Assembly (NCBI GenBank): GCA_027576995.1
Contig: JANBQC010000105.1
Coordinates: 1-59,057, forward strand
From: Dimargaris cristalligena
Taxonomy: Eukaryota > Kickxellomycota > Dimargaritomycetes > Dimargaritales > Dimargaritaceae
DNA length: 59,057 nt
Direction: 5' to 3'
Part shown: positions 20,401-31,693 of the stretch, piece by piece
Numbering within the stretch: position 1 is the stretch's first letter
How the letters are laid out: each line of letters starts with the position of its first letter
Translations under genes and position numbers: made by a program
Notes under the pieces: generated by a model
What the model saw: the letters and a program-made list of their open reading frames with translations, nothing else
Told to the model about the DNA's origin: nothing
Database searches by the model: none

Positions 20401-22662
20401 CTATTTATCGGAACTAGTGGAATCGTCCTTCACCGAACTAATAGTGGATACCGAGCCGGGTTCGCCCACCGATGAAGTAGTAACTTCCTCCGTGGTAGAC
20501 TGAGTAGCGGCGTAACCGGACTTGCCGTGGCTGAAACTGAACGGTGTTTCGTCGTCATCGACCGACAAAGGATCGAACGAATAGCCGCCTTCGCCGTCAA
20601 AGCGGAGCAAAAAGTCGTGGTATTTGAACAGACTGGTCCGGTGCGAAACGGTAAACAGGGTGATGCCCACGCGTTTGGCATGGTTGTACATGATGCCTTC
20701 GACATCGACACTCACGGCGGACGTGCATTCGTCGAGGATGGCGAACTGGGGCCGGTGGTAAAAGAGACGGGCCATGGCCACCCGCTGTTTCTCACCGCCG
20801 GATAGTACGTCGGCCCAGTCGCGGATGGAGTTCCAACCGCCTTCACGACCCACCAAGTATTCCAGATGGACGACCTTGAGTATATTAACGAGGTCGTCGT
20901 CGGCTAGACCACGTGCAGTAATATCAGCATGGCTATGGGGGTAGATGATCTGGTCCCGGAAGGTTCCCAGGGGCAAGTAGGGCTTCTGGGGCACGTAGAA
21001 GAGCTCCTGCGGGCGGGGTTTTACCACCGACCCGGCAAACTGGGGCCATAGGTCACCAAGAATACGGAACAGCGAGCTCTTTCCACAGCCGTTGGGGCCG
21101 GTGATTAGACAGTTCATACCTGACTCGATACGGAAGTTCAGGTCACGGACTAGAATGTCACCATTGGGAGTAACTACGGGTACATGAACAAAATCAATCA
21201 CGCCGTCCTGGTATACCACATGGCCGCTCAGGGCTCGGGTATCCACCGTACCACTAGTGACCATGGCTTCCACTTCTTGGCGCTTGCGGTCAGCCGCGGT
21301 TTCGTCAAAGTCTTGGTCGGGATTGGCCGCCTTGTGTGCAGCAAGAAGGTTGGCCAAATCGGCGCCACCCTCCACCATCGACCGCTCGTACTTGCCAGCG
21401 CTGACGTCGTTCAACACCGTGAACAATTCCGACACGCGGGCCGTGTAACCGGCGAATCGGGTAATGTCCCGACCGGCCAGAATGAGGCGACCCACGGCCT
21501 GGGACAGGTTGATTAGGAAACCGGAGTTACGCGAGTAGTCCTCCATAATCTGGGTCGGATCAACGGCTCCGCTGGCAACCTGGCCGGCATATTTCGGATC
21601 GAAAGCGGGGCGGGCGAGAATGTAGTAGGCGATCATGGTGGCGCCGTATTTAACTAGTACCGAGTCGAACACACCGTTGAGGAAGCGTAGCTTATAGACC
21701 TTCTTGATGTGCTGCACAATGCGGCGGAAACTGCTGTTGACTAACTCCCGTTCGCGTTCACCGCCGTCGTAGAAGGCGATTTCTTCGGCATGGGTAATGA
21801 TGCGCGAGTGAGTGTAACGGAACTGCCCCTCCAAGCTCTGTTCCATGGCCGTGTATTTACCGAACGGAGGTGAGATGTTGCGCAGAATGACGGCCGAGCA
21901 GAAGAAGTAGCCAACCATGGCCAAGGGGGCAGACCCACCAATGGCCTGGCCCAGCTTATAGGCGAACAGGAAAATATCCACCAAGGGCTTGAGGGTATCC
22001 GAGTACAAATGGCTGAGACTGTCCGAAAACTTGCTAATGTCCTGGGTGATGAGTTGGTCGACGTTCTGGATACGGGCATCCAGGTTGGTCATTTTATAGA
22101 AGGTAATGCCCTTGAGGTATTCGCTATGGGCGTGGCGGGTCAAGCGGGTACGGAACCGCAGGGACAGAGCATTGATAATTAATTTGAGCGAGTTGTTGAC
22201 GATGGAAAGGGGCCACATCATAAATCCGAACTCCAGGGCCACTTTGGAGATGAACCGGGCCCGGTCTCGGGATACGATGGCCTTGACCACCATGCCGTTG
22301 AAGGAAGAGAACCAGATATCCAGCCATGACCGGACAATAAGTACTGATGCGAGGGCAATTAGCATACCAAACTCGGGGCTTTTGAAGCCGGGAACACAGA
22401 TGGGGAGGAGTCGCTTGATTTCAGCAATAAACTGGGCGTCGACTCCAATTTTCCGGGATCGCTTGCCACCAGCAGTCTTGCTGGAAAGGCCGGCCGCTTC
22501 AGGGGCCTTTTCCTGGGCCGACTTGGCGGCGGCGGCTTGTTTCTGTTTCTGCTGCCATTGGCGATGCAATTTGCGAACAGCAATACTGGCCACTAGAACC
22601 GCAGCGAATAACGATGTTTTGGACCGCTTAGAGCCCGCGAGAAGGGAAATGACGTGGGCCAT
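20401..22662 (-). CDS. peroxisomal ABC half-transporter, ABCD/PXA family
   Basis: The protein has 753 residues from ATG 22662; the frame extends 19 codons further up but without another ATG in good context. It is one transmembrane half followed by one nucleotide-binding domain, as in ALDP, PMP70 and yeast Pxa1/Pxa2, which import very-long-chain acyl-CoA into peroxisomes. Visible features are a hydrophobic N-terminal anchor (about residues 13-22), the ABCD-typical stretch FYKMTNLDARIQNVDQLITQ and the EAA-like motif EEIAFYDGGERE near residue 295. Walker A (GPNGCGKSS) is near 522, the signature LSGGEKQRVAMARL near 620, Walker B FAILDECTSAVS follows, and the switch His is in TVSHRTSLF. The C-terminal tail is Ser/Thr-rich. 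No intron is apparent. Whether it pairs with itself or a second subunit cannot be told here. Confidence 0.93.
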   Translation of the reverse strand: MAHVISLLAGSKRSKTSLFAAVLVASIAVRKLHRQWQQKQKQAAAAKSAQEKAPEAAGLSSKTAGGKRSRKIGVDAQFIAEIKRLLPICVPGFKSPEFGMLIALASVLIVRSWLDIWFSSFNGMVVKAIVSRDRARFISKVALEFGFMMWPLSIVNNSLKLIINALSLRFRTRLTRHAHSEYLKGITFYKMTNLDARIQNVDQLITQDISKFSDSLSHLYSDTLKPLVDIFLFAYKLGQAIGGSAPLAMVGYFFCSAVILRNISPPFGKYTAMEQSLEGQFRYTHSRIITHAEEIAFYDGGERERELVNSSFRRIVQHIKKVYKLRFLNGVFDSVLVKYGATMIAYYILARPAFDPKYAGQVASGAVDPTQIMEDYSRNSGFLINLSQAVGRLILAGRDITRFAGYTARVSELFTVLNDVSAGKYERSMVEGGADLANLLAAHKAANPDQDFDETAADRKRQEVEAMVTSGTVDTRALSGHVVYQDGVIDFVHVPVVTPNGDILVRDLNFRIESGMNCLITGPNGCGKSSLFRILGDLWPQFAGSVVKPRPQELFYVPQKPYLPLGTFRDQIIYPHSHADITARGLADDDLVNILKVVHLEYLVGREGGWNSIRDWADVLSGGEKQRVAMARLFYHRPQFAILDECTSAVSVDVEGIMYNHAKRVGITLFTVSHRTSLFKYHDFLLRFDGEGGYSFDPLSVDDDETPFSFSHGKSGYAATQSTTEEVTTSSVGEPGSVSTISSVKDDSTSSDK

Positions 22663-24300
22663 GGGGGTATTGGGGAAGAAAAAGAGGGCGAAGTCACGAT
22701 GTAAACAAGGGAGCCACAATCGGCGGTTGGCTCCAAGTGTTTGCCAAAATGGGCGCTAAAGTAATGAGGAGATATATGGAAAGAGGGATAAGGGACGAAT
22801 GAGGGTAGAAACAACGTTAGTCCAACGAACCCGTTGTAGCAGAGATGAGGGATGATAATAGAGGAGTTCGATTTGGATAGTCGGAAAAGGCAAGGGGTAG
22901 GAAACGGGACATAGGGGGGGTAGTAAAAGGACAATGTTTAAAAGCCAGCAGACTCTTAAGGGATGGAACGAGCAAAATAAAAATGCAAATAGCAAGGCGT
23001 TATCATAGAGACAGGCCAACCGAAAGAGGGAGGAGTTAACTATGCGCCGCCCTAATCGACGAGCAGTGGCATATTCATCCGGAGCCAAGTACCCTTGATG
23101 ACGAGAGGCCCTCACGTGAAAATCAGGCTGAATAATAAAGGCAGAGGTGTACTAATAATCCACAATCCGCATATGAAAATAGGACGCGGAGAAAGTAAAA
23201 CAGGGGGGAGAGCGAGAGAGTAGAGGAGAGGACATGTATGACAAAGAATGACTGGCCAGCGCATCTGATAGACCTCTTCCTGCTTTACATTTTGGCGACC
23301 AGTCACATCCAAGCGGGCTGAGCCAATAGCCCAAGACAAGGTAGGGTCGCCTTAGCGGATAGCGTAAAATAAAGTCGATCAATCCCTGGCTAAAGCGCCT
23401 GTTTTAAACTCGTCTAGGGTAATAAGCATTCAGTTGTACTATTCTAGTCTACTCCGCTGATGCTCGTTTGGGGTCAGCTTACAGGATTAAATCATAGCAG
23501 CCCGCATTGGAATACCCCTTGCTAGCATTATTAACCACCCGACAACCCTGCCAGTCCAATGGCGGAGGGATTGGGTAAACTGTAACCAAAAGGCATAGGA
23601 AAGGCCACGGCAGGTAGGGGGTTCCCTGTCACTCCCAAAAGAAAGGAAAAACAGTAGGAGAGGAGAGGCGAGAAAAGGAAGAGGAAGGGGACTTACTGTT
23701 TTGAAACCAGGGCGAGTCAAAGGGCGGGCGTTAGGTCTAGGTCGGATGGAGATGGACTGGGTCAGTCGCTACGGCGCTCTGGTTGGTTAAAGCGATGTTC
23801 AAACCAGTAAAGAGGGGACGAGTTTAGTTAGATATCTTCACAACATACGAAAACGTGAATAAGGAGAGGGTAGGGCCAGATGGCTTAGTTAAACTGGTCT
23901 CGATGAGGGAAGGTAGGTGGAGTACTAGAAGAAAGCCAATGAAGGAGGGGGGAACTCGCTGCTCATTCACAACCCAAAAAAGGTAACGTCGGGGGAGCTG
24001 AAGGCGCGTTGAAGTATTTAAGTGTATATGACGGATATGCGAAAGGCAGGGGCAACAAGTATGTACCCAGTAAGAAAAATATAACACACAGTATTTAAAG
24101 ACCAAGGGATAGGAAAATATAAGGAGAGATATATCTCTTTCTCGGAAAATAGGAAACAATTATTATTTATGGGGATCTGGGCCAAATGTAATAAATTGAG
24201 AATGGCAGTCTGATAGAAGAAGTAGGACGGGAGAAGTTAGGGTGAAACAGTCGCCCTTTAAATGGCCCCCTGTCTCCAATTATGAATAGGGCAAGTTTGG
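22663..24300 (-). promoter_or_regulatory. pyrimidine-rich upstream region of the ABC gene
   Basis: On the minus (coding) strand this region is strikingly C/T-rich with many CCTCTCC and TTCCC runs. It contains only low-complexity frames. It may hold a long leader with introns, but no exon pair could be defined. Confidence 0.4.
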
Positions 24301-26486
24301 AGAGAATTTCTGGACCATCGACACCATGGAACACCCCTGTCTACTATCTAGAATACTGGTAGGAAATGTGGAACTGAATGGCGGAGAAAAGGGAATAGGC
24401 AACAACAGGAGCGGAGGGTACATGCCAAATTCCGGGCCAGTAGAGGCATGAGATAGTGTGGGGCACACTACACTACACTATATTGACTGAGAAATTGGCT
24501 GGCTATTCGCAAGACCCCCGGGATACAGACCATAAAAATATGTATGGGTGGATAGGCCAATGGAAGATGACTTACCACTGAAATTATATGCCTAGTAAAA
24601 CTAGCGGAGTGGTTGGGTGAGTTGAGTGGCCAAGAATGAATATCAACAGAGTTACTACATAAACAGAACGGAGGAGAACAAACCAAGATAAAAGGGCGAG
24701 AAAGCCGGCTGGAGCGGTTATATACTCTAGCCATGGGGGTTGCTTATATGCGGTGCTATATGCCAATGATAGGAGTATGTATGGTTTGTCTATATGCGCT
24801 GGACCCCTATACAACTCTACAGGCATTCACACAACCGCCCCGGAACGGCCTTTGCGATTCCAGTACGAGCCACCTGATGGTCTGGTTGGGTAGCTATAGC
24901 CATCAGAGTGCGCTCTACATAGTAAGCCACCAATAGAGCACTACTCCTGCAAATCCACCCTCCACGGGCAATTTTGATAGAGAGGAGGCCCCTCGCCTAA
25001 GCAGTTGACCGGCTCAGATATACAAAGACCTTTGGATACGCGTGACCTGCGCGAGTCTCTTACAGCCCCGCTTGTTTTCACGAGCCAGCTATTTTTTTTG
25101 TGCGGCATGCGACGCCAAATAAAGCAGCGACTCATCCAGTCTATTTATTATAGGCCCCTTGTTTCCTATCCCAGGGCCCAGAGTATTGAGTGACAATGTC
25201 ACATGTCGGCCATTATAACCAGTCAATTAGTGGAGAGTGATCCATGCCAACTACTCTATGCCCCATATATTATACATGCAAAGCCCCCCCCGCATCCCTG
25301 AACCGCGCCTTTCCAATGAAACCCGCTATATACTATGGATCCCCGTAACATCTGTCCAGGTATTACATCCAATTAATTGGTGGGATTTGGCGGTTGTTTT
25401 ATTGAAAGTGGCATGAGTTTAGCCCGTCAAATAAAAACACTCGTCCCCCAATGACAGGTGAATATCCGATTTATTCTAACAAATAACTGCCCCTCCTCCA
25501 GTATATCTACTTGCTACCCCCAACACCAACACCAGCAGCAGCCCTGAACCCCCCCCACCATCTCTGCACTTTCGGACATTGTCTACCAACTTGACAGGCA
25601 GGCTTCATATATGATCTCCTAAGTGGCCGAGTCATCTTGAGCAATCCATGCCCAACCAATGAATCATGGGAGTGGCCCGCTGAGCAGCCGCCGTTGCATT
25701 ATCACCCTATTATTTTACCTGGGTTTTGAACAAGGCCGCGTGGATGTTAACAAAGGCTGAAGTGGGGGGGGGGGGTTTCTTCGACCCTGCCATCTATATA
25801 CTCATTAGCAATAGTCAGCTATGTGGCCGTGAGAGGTAAATCATATACCAAATTAAACCCCGATTGCCTCCGCCAGGGTTATGGCCGACAAACCATTCAG
25901 AAGCCCATGTATCAATAACCAAAGATCACCTAGAACTCATCACCCAAGTGTCTTCCAGTTTCCCTTTTATGGCAATGCAGTCCCTCTAAGCCAATGTTTC
26001 ATATATATAAAAGACAAAGACTGCACCAATTGCGGATATACCGTTCGAACTTATCTGGCCCATCGTAGACTTCCCTGGTATGGGGTATTATATTACGCAT
26101 GGCCTTTCGGCTATGCCCGTTCTTGGTCAAGTAGCGCATCCCTTACAGTAGGGCTTTGATTTCGGCGGGCGACCTTGTTGGGTCTATTGTTCAGAGTAAT
26201 CGTTCTTTGGCAAGAGGCAATCTATAGGGATGAATATCTAAGACAGTTGTCAGCAATATATCCCGTTTGGGTGCGACGCTACAGTGGCCAACTACTCTCC
26301 TATTCCACAGGGTTAATTCGTCACTAGCGCACATATTTTTTTATGCTGGGGGACACTCGCTTCAAATCCGAATTTCAGGAACTCAATTCGTATGAAGAAA
26401 GCTTAAAATATACATTGGTGAGATAATAACCCCCGTTTCTAGCGGGGTTTCTCCGTGCGATAAGCCGAGTAAATGGAACGAAAAAT
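24301..26486. other. intergenic
   Basis: No supported gene. It contains an 11-G run at 25765-25775 and, at 26428-26449, a small hairpin with stem AACCCC/GGGGTT around 'cgtttctagc'. Short open frames here are not supported by any other signal. Confidence 0.4.
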
Positions 26487-26858
26487 ATGGGGGAATATCC
26501 TGTCAAGTATCCGAAAGCAGACATTACTTTTAAGGTATCACCGGGCTTAATTCGGGATTACCATAGACGAAATGGATGCCGAGTAGATAAACACAGTGCA
26601 AACCTAGTTCAACATCCCCTATTGAGAACACCAATGTATCCTATGGAAGATCAGCCCCCACAGTATGGATCAAGCGTTGGAGAATATTTGGCAGAAGACT
26701 CTAACAAATACTCTATATCCTCTTCCCCATCCCGCCCTGATCCAAGCCGAGTAAAGGATCCACAGTATACTCTACAAAGACAGTGTAGGAGTTTTGATGC
26801 GATCCATCCTGGTAACCAATGTAAGCAAAATCAGAATAACCAGATGTATCCCATGTAG
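26487..26858 (+). CDS. hypothetical 123-residue protein
   Basis: An ATG-initiated frame of 123 codons. The product is hydrophilic, rich in Pro, Gln, Tyr and Ser, and contains two MYPM segments (one continuing EDQPPQYG). It has no recognised domain or signal peptide, and no promoter or intron supports it, so it may be fortuitous. The small hairpin at 26428-26449 precedes it. Confidence 0.22.
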   Translation: MGEYPVKYPKADITFKVSPGLIRDYHRRNGCRVDKHSANLVQHPLLRTPMYPMEDQPPQYGSSVGEYLAEDSNKYSISSSPSRPDPSRVKDPQYTLQRQCRSFDAIHPGNQCKQNQNNQMYPM

Positions 26859-27452
26859 ATCAAACCCATGGTTAATTACATCAGTAAGTATGCCCTAAAG
26901 GAGCGCACGCAATAGTTAAATACATGCGGGTGTTTAAAGATTATTGGCAAGGCTTTTGAAATAGGTACGTCAACACAAGTAAGCAGTTTTGACTGCTCTG
27001 GTATGTATACACATAACTGGTGTGGAATCGTTCATATGGCTGAGTAAACTACTTGGTACTGATATTGCTACTCTACTGTGGATTATTATATTGAATAGCT
27101 ACCATAGAACGACTCCATTGGATAGTAGCAGCACACATAAATCCGGGAGAATGATTTATTGACACAATGTAAACCAGCACAATAGTTTGCCAATAAAATG
27201 GCAATATAGATGCAAATTCGGAAAATGGCCGGGGAAAATACGTGCCCAGATGCTATAGGGAAAGAACCGAGATTCCAAAGAGAAGGATAATAAAATATAT
27301 CTTATTGGAAAATCGGAAGGTTCGCCTGGGGGGGAGGGTCAAATTTGGTACCAGGGGGATTGCGAGTGATAGGGACGGGCGCCTTGGATATGAATTGGTT
27401 CAAGCTTAGTGACGGTAGCACTCTGGCCATTATCATGCCGGCTATCTTCGCC
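26859..27452. other. intergenic
   Basis: AT-rich; nothing identified. A frame overlapping the secreted-protein gene continues down to 27302 on the minus strand (ending ...QANLPIFQ). It has no ATG of its own in context and is probably a shadow or an alternative 3' exon. Confidence 0.4.
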
Positions 27453-27650
27453 TTATAAAGCCTTGGTGACCATCGTGGCTCCACGTGCTCTGGCCATATT
27501 ACCCAAACCCTTCGGGGGACCAACCGTAGCCCCCGCGCCTCGGGTCCCAGAACCCACTCTTGTTTGAGCAGTTTGGGGGAAGGCTGTGACCACGACGAGG
27601 GCTGAGCCAATCAAGGCGACTGAGACAATCAGATGGGTGAGCTTAATCAT
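27453..27650 (-). CDS. small putative secreted protein (65 residues)
   Basis: The frame from ATG 27650 starts MIKLTHLIVSVALIGSAL, a typical signal peptide (basic n-region, long hydrophobic core), with a likely cleavage after VTA or TAF near residue 23-24. The remaining roughly 40 residues are rich in Gly, Arg, Ala and Thr with no Cys. A TATA box (ATATATAAATAT on the minus strand, 27800-27811) lies about 150 bp upstream. The ATG is the first one after it, which supports the start. No family was recognised. The short mature part could also be extended by an unrecognised 3' splice. Confidence 0.45.
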   Translation of the reverse strand: MIKLTHLIVSVALIGSALVVVTAFPQTAQTRVGSGTRGAGATVGPPKGLGNMARARGATMVTKAL

Positions 27651-27799
27651 AGTGAGGATGAGGTTGAATTTGGAAAATAGAGGCGAGTGAAAAGAAAGTT
27701 GGAAATGGCGATACGGATGATGCAAAATGAAATGGATGGTAAACAATACAATAGAATGCTAACTTTGGTGTTGGTGAACGGTAAGAGCGCGGCTGGGGA

Positions 27800-27811
27800 T
27801 ATTTATATATG
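27800..27811 (-). promoter_or_regulatory. TATA box of the small secreted-protein gene
   Basis: The minus strand reads CATATATAAATATCCCC about 150 bp before ATG 27650, with no intervening ATG. Confidence 0.5.
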
Positions 27812-29920
27812 TGGGGAATAACGGATAGTCGAATGTATCGTGGCTCTCACGTAATTCCAAACCCCAGTCTCCTTCTGCCGTGGCAGTCCATGCCGGATGG
27901 CCCGGCCCAATTTGAGAGGGTCTCTCCAGCGGCAGTAATAGTACCAATAAGTTCCGGCAAAGAGTATCCTGTATAACGCCCTACCCTGCTACTCCCCCAC
28001 GTTCGAAGCTCTACAACCGAACCAGAAGTACGGTGATCTTCATATATAATGGCACTTTATACTCAATAAGTTTAATGACCATCTCCCCGTCTTGCCGTTT
28101 TACCATGGTACTCCCGCCCTAATATCATTTCGCTATTTTTAGCCCAACCAACTAGCGGGAGTTTCTGACCAGCAGCTATTATATGCCGCTAGTGACAAGA
28201 GAACTGACCGGGTCTCTCTATACGACAATTCATGCTGGAGATTACCATCGACTCCCTCCACGCGAAATTAAAAGGCGATATTCAAAGTACGGTCCGCGAG
28301 AGCATTGCTTTCATTAAATGATCGGCCTTCCAAAGGATATTGTACCAGGGGGATGGTCAATTCGATATTTGCCCTCCCTACTGTGCCCCCACTCCTCTTC
28401 TGCTCTTTAAAATATTCTACCGACTCTTCTTTTTCGTCTGTTTCCCGTACCCGTGGTTTTGGGATAGTCGGATGGGCGGGCACCGCTTGATTTAGATAAT
28501 GATCCGTCGAGTTCAACCCCCACTATATAATTTGATCGTCCCCACCCACACTATGCCGCAGGGCTAGTATATTATTTATAAGGGTATTTAATCTCGCACA
28601 TGTTTTCCGCCCTCTGCATACAAATCACCATACATGTATTCCATCCAACGCTAATATACAAGCATGACATCCCCCTCTATAACAATCTGTGCATCACTTG
28701 ACGGGGTATTGACGGGCTTTTTTCAGCTTCAGCTCGAGTGAGCTATGGAAGTAAGCATGGTGCAATCGGAGCGGAACTCCCTTGATTAGTCGTTGGTTAT
28801 TGACTGGGGTCCATATGGGAGTGTACACACCCACCAACTATATCGTAGATCCGCCCAACTGAATGGATGGAGCGATGATGGTAATAATGACCAGCTGGGC
28901 GAAGCAGAGACATTTAGCCCCAAAGAAGCTGATTCACCGATGCCAATCTGGCCCACCAATTTTGTGCAAGGGATGCTGGCTAGCACCAGCAATAAGTAAA
29001 ACATGGCCAAGATCCAAGTAATCAATACTGCATGGCCTGGGTTGTGCTACTGAATGCCAGTTATTTATAGCACCACACCCACCCATGCAGCTCCAGAACA
29101 CTACTATGCTACAGTACATATTAACCCCCTCTCTTCACCCTAGCTGTATCACGTGATAGTAGATACGGCTTGCTTTTCGGATATTTTAAAGTAAGCCCCT
29201 CTCCCTCTCTTTCCCTTTTCATGGCTCCTGTCTGTTGTACGCGCCCGGTAGCCACACAAGATGGCAGCGACGGAATACCAGTGCCACCAAATGGAGTCAA
29301 TCATCGTGGCACGGGCACCGTTGTCCGAAGCGCACACCGCGCCACCGTTCAAAATCCGCCTTGGCGAAGTGATCATACTATAGTAAATGTATCATTGCCG
29401 TATTTTCTACCACTACAGTCGCCACAACCTCTCCCCGTTCCGCTCGTCGATGCTGTTGGAACGACCCCTCTCCCTTTCGCTTGGCCCACAAATCGAATCA
29501 GCGGGGGGGGTCTCGTTCACTACTGCTGGGGGGACCCACAAACTTAAATGAACGATACTCGCTGCCTTTCTACTCTCTTCTTGTACCTTTGGAAGCCCTG
29601 ATATTTTTACAATCTTCTTCAGGCGTCTTCCGAATACTTTATGTCGGTTACCGCTTCTGGCGCCCCCTCCCCTCTCTCCCCTTTCCCTCGCCTGGCTTCG
29701 TTTCTGGACCTAGCCAAGCCCCCCCCTCCTCTCTTCCTCATTCGTTCCTGTGGCCTTGATTTTTGTATATTACTGACGGGCCCACGTACCACTATCATGG
29801 GCCCTATTTCTCTATATTTGTATTTTTTTCGTTTTATTATAGACTAGTTACCCCTCCACTTATTGGACATTTCCCCTATTCTTCTCACACCTTCTATTTG
29901 TATTTACAGCAGGATTGAGC
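27812..29920. other. intergenic and pyrimidine-rich leader of the LIM gene
   Basis: No supported gene from 27812 to about 29150. From about 29190 the plus strand becomes C/T-rich (CTCTCCCTCTC, CCCCTCCCC), the pattern seen before every large gene here. TATTTACAG at 29901-29909, just before the ATG at 29921, resembles a 3' splice site and suggests a leader intron. Confidence 0.4.
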
Positions 29921-31693
29921 ATGTCTGCCACCACTCGAGCGGCGGCCCCGCCGGTGCCCCCGTCTAACCGGGCCAAATCCCAGCTCATCTCCCGTCTTTC
30001 TTCCCTGTCGCTCAATTCCGAGCGGGAGTTCAGTTTCAGTGCCGGTGAACCCAGCAAAGCCGTTAAAAAGGCCGTGGACGACAACGCCACTACAACCGGC
30101 CCCGTACAGTCCCCCACGTCGTCTATCTACTCGGCCACCTCGAGCATGGTGGCCGGGGGTGGCGGCGGTCTCGTACCCCGACCGGCCTCCCCTAAGTTTT
30201 CGCTAGCCGACGAGCCGCTGCCCAGTCCCCTCAGTTTCGTCGACTCCCCCACCACGATGCAGTCCATTGAGGCTATGATTGACACCCTGGCCCAGGAAGT
30301 GAAACTGTTGCGCCATCAGGTGCGGGCCGGGGGCCGGCTCAGCATCCATTACGACCCGAATAGCAGTAGCATGTCGTTGGGTGGAGGGACTACTACCACC
30401 TCTTCCTCTTCCGTCCCGAGTGGGGGTGGGTTCAGGTTAGGGGGTGACGACGACCTCGGGAGTCCCACCGACGAGGGAAGTCTGTTCCTTAACGCCACCC
30501 TACCGGCGTCCATTTGTGCCTACTGTGGTAAAGTTCTTCCGAATACCCCACTGCCTACCCCCAACCCGCTGTCGGGTCCCAGTCGCTTTGATATGGACTC
30601 CGCTTTGGGAGATTCCGATATCTCGGACCAAATGTGCTGTGACCTTTGTGCGGAACTGCTGCTTAATGTGCACCACGACCGCATGTCGTTGTCGATATCC
30701 GATAGTGCTTCGCTTCTTTATCTTACAGACCCCGTTAAACCTCCCTCACCGTTATCGCTCCACCACCAGCCATCGGATGCTTCGTCCATTACACTTTCCG
30801 TTTCCCCGGAACGCACCCAGTCGACCCCAAGTCCGACCCCCCTTTCCCGGGAAACTGGGTCAGCCTCACGCCCTCCTGTTACCCCCACCACTCCTCATAA
30901 ACCCTTGACTACTACTGCTACTACTACTAGTACTACTACTGCTACTGTCGCCAGTAACAGCAACAGTAACAGCACCACCGCCACTACTACTAGTAGTAGC
31001 ACTCCTCTAGGACCCACGAATACGACTGGTACAGCCTCGAAACCCCGCCGACTCACGGCCAGTCGCGATAACCAGCCCCAATCCCCCCCTATCAACGCCT
31101 TGGCAACTTCACCTCCACCCACCATTATTACGCCGGGTGGCTCCCCCACTACCCGGCCCCGGAGCGAGAGCACACGGTCCCGGCCCTCCCCTCGTTCACG
31201 GCCCCCGTCGACGCAGTTCACGTGCGGTCACTGCGACGCCACCATCGACCCCAATACGGAATTCCTCTCCGTCGCTGGCCGCAAATTCCACATTCTTCAT
31301 TTTATCTGCGAGTGCTGTCAGCAGCCGCTGGCGCCCACGGGCTACCTCTGTGCCAACGGCAAATACTACTGCCCGACGGACTACCGCGCCCTCTTTGCCA
31401 CCCCCTGCCACGCGTGCCGGGTGACCATTGAAGACGAACAAGTCACAGCCCTCGGCACCCATTGGCACTCGGCGTGTTTCGTGTGCACGACGTGTCGGAG
31501 CCCTTTCGCCGATGATACGTTTTATGAGTGGCGGGGCAAACCCTACTGTGAGCGGCATTGGAATACGCTCCGCGGCTCGATTTGCGGCGGGTGCGATCGG
31601 ATTATTGTGGGCCGGTATGTGGCCCTGTACGGCAAATTTTACCATCCGGATCATGTTCCGAATCGGACGACCCGGACGACTCCGGCCACTTAA
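29921..31693 (+). CDS. LIM-domain protein, paxillin-like
   Basis: The protein has 590 residues from ATG 29921. The N-terminal two thirds is Ser/Thr/Pro-rich and disordered. It includes a short amphipathic stretch SIEAMIDTLAQEVKLLRHQV and two CxxC pairs (C199/C202 and C240/C243) that could form a small zinc knuckle. A Thr/Ser run is encoded by ACT/AGT-type repeats near 30905-31000. LIM 1 starts at C435 (FTCGHCDATI) and LIM 2 at about 494 (CHACRVTIEDEQ). A third LIM begins (CGGCDRIIVGRY...KFYHPDH) but stops after its first zinc-binding half. The layout (disordered N terminus, C-terminal LIM array, no RhoGAP domain) resembles fungal paxillin-like Pxl1, a cytokinesis and actin scaffold; that assignment is tentative. 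Confidence 0.72.
   Translation: MSATTRAAAPPVPPSNRAKSQLISRLSSLSLNSEREFSFSAGEPSKAVKKAVDDNATTTGPVQSPTSSIYSATSSMVAGGGGGLVPRPASPKFSLADEPLPSPLSFVDSPTTMQSIEAMIDTLAQEVKLLRHQVRAGGRLSIHYDPNSSSMSLGGGTTTTSSSSVPSGGGFRLGGDDDLGSPTDEGSLFLNATLPASICAYCGKVLPNTPLPTPNPLSGPSRFDMDSALGDSDISDQMCCDLCAELLLNVHHDRMSLSISDSASLLYLTDPVKPPSPLSLHHQPSDASSITLSVSPERTQSTPSPTPLSRETGSASRPPVTPTTPHKPLTTTATTTSTTTATVASNSNSNSTTATTTSSSTPLGPTNTTGTASKPRRLTASRDNQPQSPPINALATSPPPTIITPGGSPTTRPRSESTRSRPSPRSRPPSTQFTCGHCDATIDPNTEFLSVAGRKFHILHFICECCQQPLAPTGYLCANGKYYCPTDYRALFATPCHACRVTIEDEQVTALGTHWHSACFVCTTCRSPFADDTFYEWRGKPYCERHWNTLRGSICGGCDRIIVGRYVALYGKFYHPDHVPNRTTRTTPAT

Noticed and set aside
22106..22759. 217-codon plus-strand frame opposite the ABC transporter
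   Set aside because: It is antisense to strongly conserved ABCD coding sequence and its translation shows no domain. It is a shadow of the GC-rich coding strand.
31196..31654. 152-codon minus-strand frame over the LIM domains
   Set aside because: It is antisense to the LIM zinc-binding codons and has no independent motif or promoter.
31615..31693. GTATGT donor within the LIM gene as a true splice site
   Set aside because: The sequence after it continues the LIM consensus (RYVALYGKFYHPDH), so splicing here would remove conserved residues.
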